This document shows positions 13,639 through 16,270 of a stretch of 16,270 nucleotides of DNA, in pieces. A program made the position numbers and the translations under genes. The first letter of the stretch is position 1. Every line of letters starts with the position of its first letter. Below the pieces are notes generated by a model that was not told where the DNA came from, did no database searches, and was given only the letters and a program-made list of their open reading frames with translations. The stretch is from Bacteroidales bacterium (GTDB lineage: Bacteria > Bacteroidota > Bacteroidia > Bacteroidales > JALTDM01), in the NCBI GenBank assembly GCA_027074135.1, contig JALTDM010000321.1, positions 1 to 16,270 on the forward strand, read 5' to 3'.

Positions 13639-14883
13639 CTAACTGTTGACTAATTTCTCCCCTTTTATTATCACCGTATCGATAAGGTCGCTGCCGTAAG
13701 CGTACAAGAAAAATTCGTAAGTCGGTATTTCTTTGGTAATCACAACATTACCGTATTTGCCTTTTGTTATGCTGCCGTATTTATCGGACGAGTTAAGGGC
13801 ATAAGCAGTGTTTATTGTAACTGCATTAAAAATTTCTTCAGGCAGGAGTTTCATATTTATAAGTGCCAGCGACATCATAAATTTCATATTTCCCGAGGGA
13901 GATGAGCCGGGATTGTAATCGGATGCAATTGCAACCGGCAGTCCGTAATCTATCATTTTTCGTGCGGGTGCATATACAAGGTTCAGGAAAAATGATGCTC
14001 CGGGTAATACTGTAGGCATTGTACGGCTGTTTTTTAGTGCTTCCATTTCTGTCTCTCCGGTGTATTCCAAATGGTCAACCGACAGGGCATTATATTTTAC
14101 GCCTGCTTGTATCCCTCCCGAGTAATCTAATTCGTTGGCGTGTATTTTAGGAATAAGACCGTAGCGTGTGCCGGCTTCTAATATCCTTTCGGTTTGCTCA
14201 ATCGTGAAAAATCCTCTGTCGCAAAATACATCTATAAATTCAGCAAGTTTTTCTTCTGCAACTTGCGGAATCATCTCATTTATAATAATATCCACATACT
14301 TGTCAGGATTTTGTTTGTATTCGGCAGGGAAAGCGTGAGCACCGAGAAATGTTGCTTTTATATCAATTGGAACAGTTTCTTTGATGCGTTTTATTACTCT
14401 GAGCATTTTCAGTTCGTCTTGGGTATTCAGACCGTAACCGCTTTTTATTTCTACGGCACCTGTACCTTGCTTAATTATTTCGTAAACGCGGGGTAAAGAT
14501 TGTTCGTAAAGGCTTTCTTCGGAAGTCTCGTGTAACAGTTTTGCGGAATTTAAGATACCACCGCCTCTTTTGGCTATTTCTTCGTAAGATAAGCCTTTTA
14601 CTTTGAGAATGTACTCTATTTCGCGGCTACCTGCGTAAACTATGTGTGTATGCGAATCAACAAATGCTGGAAAGACAAACTTGCCAGTTGCGTCAATTAT
14701 TTCATCGGCAGTCTCGGGGCAATTATCCATTGTGCCGTAATCTTTAATCAATCCGTTTTCAATGAGCAGGTAAGCATTGTCAATTTTAGGCAACACAGAC
14801 ATTTCTTTGCCTGCTACTTTGTTGATGTTTGCATCGCGAACTTGCAAAAGCGATTTTATATTTTTTATGAGTAGTGTTTTCAT
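13639..14883 (-). CDS. hutI: Imidazolonepropionase
   Basis: Amidohydrolase of the histidine degradation pathway that hydrolyses 4-imidazolone-5-propionate to N-formimino-L-glutamate in the cytosol. The 414-residue length is standard. Visible motifs are VDSHTHIVYAGSRE (75-88) with metal ligands H78 and H80, RGGGI (106-110), VEIKSGYGL (144-152), FLGAHAFPAEY (179-189), IHANELDYSGG (247-257) with H248 and E251, VDHLEYT (269-275) and ASDYNPGSSPSGNM (320-333) with D322. The conserved set for substrate and metal binding appears complete. The other hut genes (hutH, hutU, ftcD or hutG) are not in the window, so the pathway is split or continues elsewhere. It lies 32 bp downstream of a LuxE-like gene on the same strand and has a -7-like box of its own in the spacer. 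Read-through from upstream is also likely. Confidence 0.96.
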   Translation of the reverse strand: MKTLLIKNIKSLLQVRDANINKVAGKEMSVLPKIDNAYLLIENGLIKDYGTMDNCPETADEIIDATGKFVFPAFVDSHTHIVYAGSREIEYILKVKGLSYEEIAKRGGGILNSAKLLHETSEESLYEQSLPRVYEIIKQGTGAVEIKSGYGLNTQDELKMLRVIKRIKETVPIDIKATFLGAHAFPAEYKQNPDKYVDIIINEMIPQVAEEKLAEFIDVFCDRGFFTIEQTERILEAGTRYGLIPKIHANELDYSGGIQAGVKYNALSVDHLEYTGETEMEALKNSRTMPTVLPGASFFLNLVYAPARKMIDYGLPVAIASDYNPGSSPSGNMKFMMSLALINMKLLPEEIFNAVTINTAYALNSSDKYGSITKGKYGNVVITKEIPTYEFFLYAYGSDLIDTVIIKGEKLVNS

Positions 14884-14899
14884 AGCCGTTGTTTTTTTG

Positions 14900-14907
14900 C
14901 AAAAATA
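14900..14907 (-). promoter_or_regulatory. Candidate -7 box of hutI
   Basis: On the minus strand the bases read TATTTTTG, matching TAnnTTTG, 16 bp upstream of the hutI ATG. The nearest TTTG on the minus strand (14934-14931) leaves a 23-bp spacer, which is long. A TTG at 14926-14924 leaves 16 bp, which is short. The match is therefore only moderate. Confidence 0.35.
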
Positions 14908-14915
14908 AGAAATCT

Positions 14916-15893
14916 TTACTCACCAACCATCAAATTACACCCGCGAATATCTGCGGTATCAAAGCGTCCGAGTATTTCAAAACTTCCGTCCGGATGCAAC
15001 TTGCCCAAATCTTCTGTTTCAATAAATGAGCAACTGTGGATGTTGGCCAGATCAATAATGTTTATTCCACCGGTCCTGCCTACAGGTAAGAACGAAAACG
15101 GGTCGTAACGGTCGCGTATCAGTATTTTCATCCACGGTACCGGTTTAAAAAGTTGTTCGCCGGTAGAATATGCTTGCGAGAGTAATTCGGTCATACCGTA
15201 TTCTGAATAAATCTTTTCTACTCCAAAATTTGTTGCAAGTAATTTATGCAATTCGTCTTTGGGTATTTCTTTGCGTCTGCCTTTCATCCCTCCTGTTTCA
15301 AATAGCAGCAAGTTTTCCATTCTGCCGAAACGGGCATATTCCGAAAAGTCGATAAGTGCGTAACTTACACCGAAAAGGATAACCTTTTTGCCTAGTTCTG
15401 TAGCCTTCAATATACTTTCTTTCAATTTTTCAAAATCATATAAGTAAAATCCGCTGTAGGGGCAACCTGTAAGTTTTATCAAATGTTCAATCATAAATAC
15501 AAGCGATGAATTGCCTTGCTCTATATACGATGGCAAAAGTGCAAGCAAACAATAATTGCTTATGCCTCCGAAAAAATGCTTGAATCCTTGCGTAAAACTT
15601 CTTATGTAAAGGTTTATGTCTTTTACAAAGTGTTTGCTTCTGACCTTTTGAGTAGTACCGCTGCTTAAAAAAACTTTTTCGTAATCTGATAAGCCTGTAA
15701 TTATCTTGTGGTATTTAAAAAAACTTATCGGTAAGAAAGGAATTTGTTTTATTGTTGTTACCGACTTTATATCAATACCAAGCAGTTTTATGTATTGATT
15801 ATAAACATTGTTATTCTCTGCCTGGTATCTGAAAACTCTCAAAGCCTTGGTTTCAAACTCTTCTGCCGTGTATGTTTTAAATTCTATGTGCAT
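14916..15893 (-). CDS. LuxE/PaaK-like acyl-protein synthetase (adenylate-forming)
   Basis: ANL-superfamily adenylating enzyme of 325 residues resembling the acyl-protein synthetase LuxE, which activates a fatty acid as an acyl-adenylate and transfers it to an acceptor. Visible are the phosphate-binding loop FLSSGTTQKVRSKH (75-88), FGVSYAL (174-180), FETGGMKGRRKEI (198-210), the SEYGMTELLSQAY block (230-242), DLANIHSCSF (281-290), TEDLG (293-297) and GRFDTADIRGCN (309-320). The chain ends just after the GRFD hinge, so the mobile C-terminal ANL lobe with its catalytic lysine is absent, as in LuxE. No luciferase or reductase gene (luxA, luxB, luxC) is nearby, so bioluminescence is not implied. 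Relatives occur next to acyl-carrier or surface-polysaccharide genes in Bacteroidota, but no acyl carrier protein is seen here. hutI follows 32 bp downstream. The substrate is unknown. Confidence 0.85.
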   Translation of the reverse strand: MHIEFKTYTAEEFETKALRVFRYQAENNNVYNQYIKLLGIDIKSVTTIKQIPFLPISFFKYHKIITGLSDYEKVFLSSGTTQKVRSKHFVKDINLYIRSFTQGFKHFFGGISNYCLLALLPSYIEQGNSSLVFMIEHLIKLTGCPYSGFYLYDFEKLKESILKATELGKKVILFGVSYALIDFSEYARFGRMENLLLFETGGMKGRRKEIPKDELHKLLATNFGVEKIYSEYGMTELLSQAYSTGEQLFKPVPWMKILIRDRYDPFSFLPVGRTGGINIIDLANIHSCSFIETEDLGKLHPDGSFEILGRFDTADIRGCNLMVGE

Positions 15894-15924
15894 TTGTTTT
15901 TTTATTTTGTTACCCCTTTGTATA

Positions 15925-15966
15925 TCCCCTCAAGGGGAGAAGTTAAGTTTCCTCCCTTGTGGGAGG
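15925..15966. repeat. Two GC-rich hairpins in a dispersed-repeat-like segment
   Basis: TCCCC (15925-15929) pairs with GGGGA (15934-15938), and CCTCCC (15951-15956) pairs perfectly with GGGAGG (15961-15966) around a TTGT loop. The surrounding text (TTAAGTTTCCTCCCTTGTGG and then GGTGGGTG) resembles extragenic repeats that are scattered through some Bacteroidota genomes. There is no T tract after either hairpin on either strand, so these are poor terminators. The 128-bp gap holds no gene. Confidence 0.5.
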
Positions 15967-16021
15967 ATTATGGTGGGTGATAATTGTATTCAATACCGCA
16001 CCAATTGTGCTAAATTTACTC

Positions 16022-16270
16022 TTATTTTTTTGATTCATAGTTCTTCTTTGTCTTACCGAATTTATTGTTTATCCATGGCGGAAAGATTATTGCACCCATT
16101 ATCAAATAAGGGTAATAAGTAACCAGCCGCCAAGCAAATGCCAAAATTGTAACGAACCCAAGCGGAATGAAATCTCGCAAAAAGTCTGAAAAAATGGCTT
16201 CTGCAAATCCGCTGCCTCCAGGCGAAGGCATTACAAGCAGCATTATCCACATTGCCAATTGTCTGGCAAA
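16022..16270 (-). CDS. Flippase-like membrane protein (UPF0104/LPG synthase TM family), C-terminal fragment
   Basis: Only the last 82 residues are inside the window; the frame stays open to base 16270, so the gene is cut at its 5' end. The TTG at 16258 is not the real start, because the reading continues upstream as FARQ. MPSPGGSGFAE is the conserved PxPGGxGxxE signature of the family that includes the membrane domain of lysylphosphatidylglycerol synthase (MprF) and AglD-type proteins. It is followed by two hydrophobic segments, GFVTILAFAWRLVTYYPYLI and MGAIIFPPWI, and a basic tail ending NYESKK. Family members are multi-pass inner-membrane proteins, some of which are thought to flip lipids. 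The LuxE-like gene starts 128 bp downstream on the same strand, so the two may be transcribed together, though hairpins lie between them. The substrate cannot be inferred. Confidence 0.8.
   Translation of the reverse strand, partial: FARQLAMWIMLLVMPSPGGSGFAEAIFSDFLRDFIPLGFVTILAFAWRLVTYYPYLIMGAIIFPPWINNKFGKTKKNYESKK

Noticed and set aside
14916..15893. Bioluminescence gene luxE
   Set aside because: The motifs match the LuxE-like family, but no luxA, luxB, luxC or luxD is present, so only the family name is justified.

Overview
The window looks like a chromosomal segment from a member of the Bacteroidota, probably an anaerobe or facultative anaerobe; the order cannot be fixed from the sequence alone. 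The evidence is the AT-rich composition, start codons without Shine-Dalgarno sequences, -7 promoter boxes of the TAnnTTTG type upstream of several genes, the purH-mreB adjacency typical of this phylum, a secreted beta-barrel protein with a C-terminal Phe, and a NifX-like/DUF134 gene pair of the kind common in anaerobes. Nearly all of the DNA is genic, and no transposase, phage gene, tRNA, rRNA or CRISPR array was seen.

Layout. 1-2657 (+): a 5'-truncated sufS-type cysteine desulfurase followed by a sodium:solute symporter. 2639-3780 (-): a terminator, a NifX-like dinitrogenase-cofactor-family protein with a histidine tail, and an overlapping DUF134 regulator carrying two zinc-ribbon-like modules. 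A perfect 14-bp palindrome lies upstream of the DUF134 start. 3896-5601 (+): galE overlapping a class III sirtuin by ATGA. 5602-5995: the one long gene-free stretch, holding a composite REP-like repeat and a probable purH promoter. 5996-13392 (+): purH, mreB, thiL, a predicted outer-membrane barrel protein, yjbQ and purL, ending in a strong intrinsic terminator. 13639-15893 (-): hutI and a LuxE-like acyl-protein synthetase. 16022-16270 (-): the C-terminal end of a flippase-like multi-membrane protein, cut by the window edge.

How the genes fit together. PurL and PurH act in purine synthesis. PurL lies upstream of aminoimidazole ribotide, which is also the precursor of the thiamine pyrimidine. 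ThiL phosphorylates thiamine monophosphate, and YjbQ-family proteins have been reported to make that same compound in a side reaction. The unknown barrel protein sits between thiL and yjbQ, 27 and 3 bp from them, so a link to thiamine or its phosphates is a reasonable hypothesis. MreB is cell-shape machinery that is usually followed by mreC and mreD in this phylum; here it is followed by thiL.

The most distinctive item is the DUF134/NifX-like operon. It combines a sigma-region-4-like HTH, two cysteine clusters, a Gly/Arg-rich linker, His/Asp-rich stretches in both proteins and a palindromic operator candidate. This suggests a self-regulated metal- or metal-cluster-responsive unit with no nitrogen-fixation genes in view.
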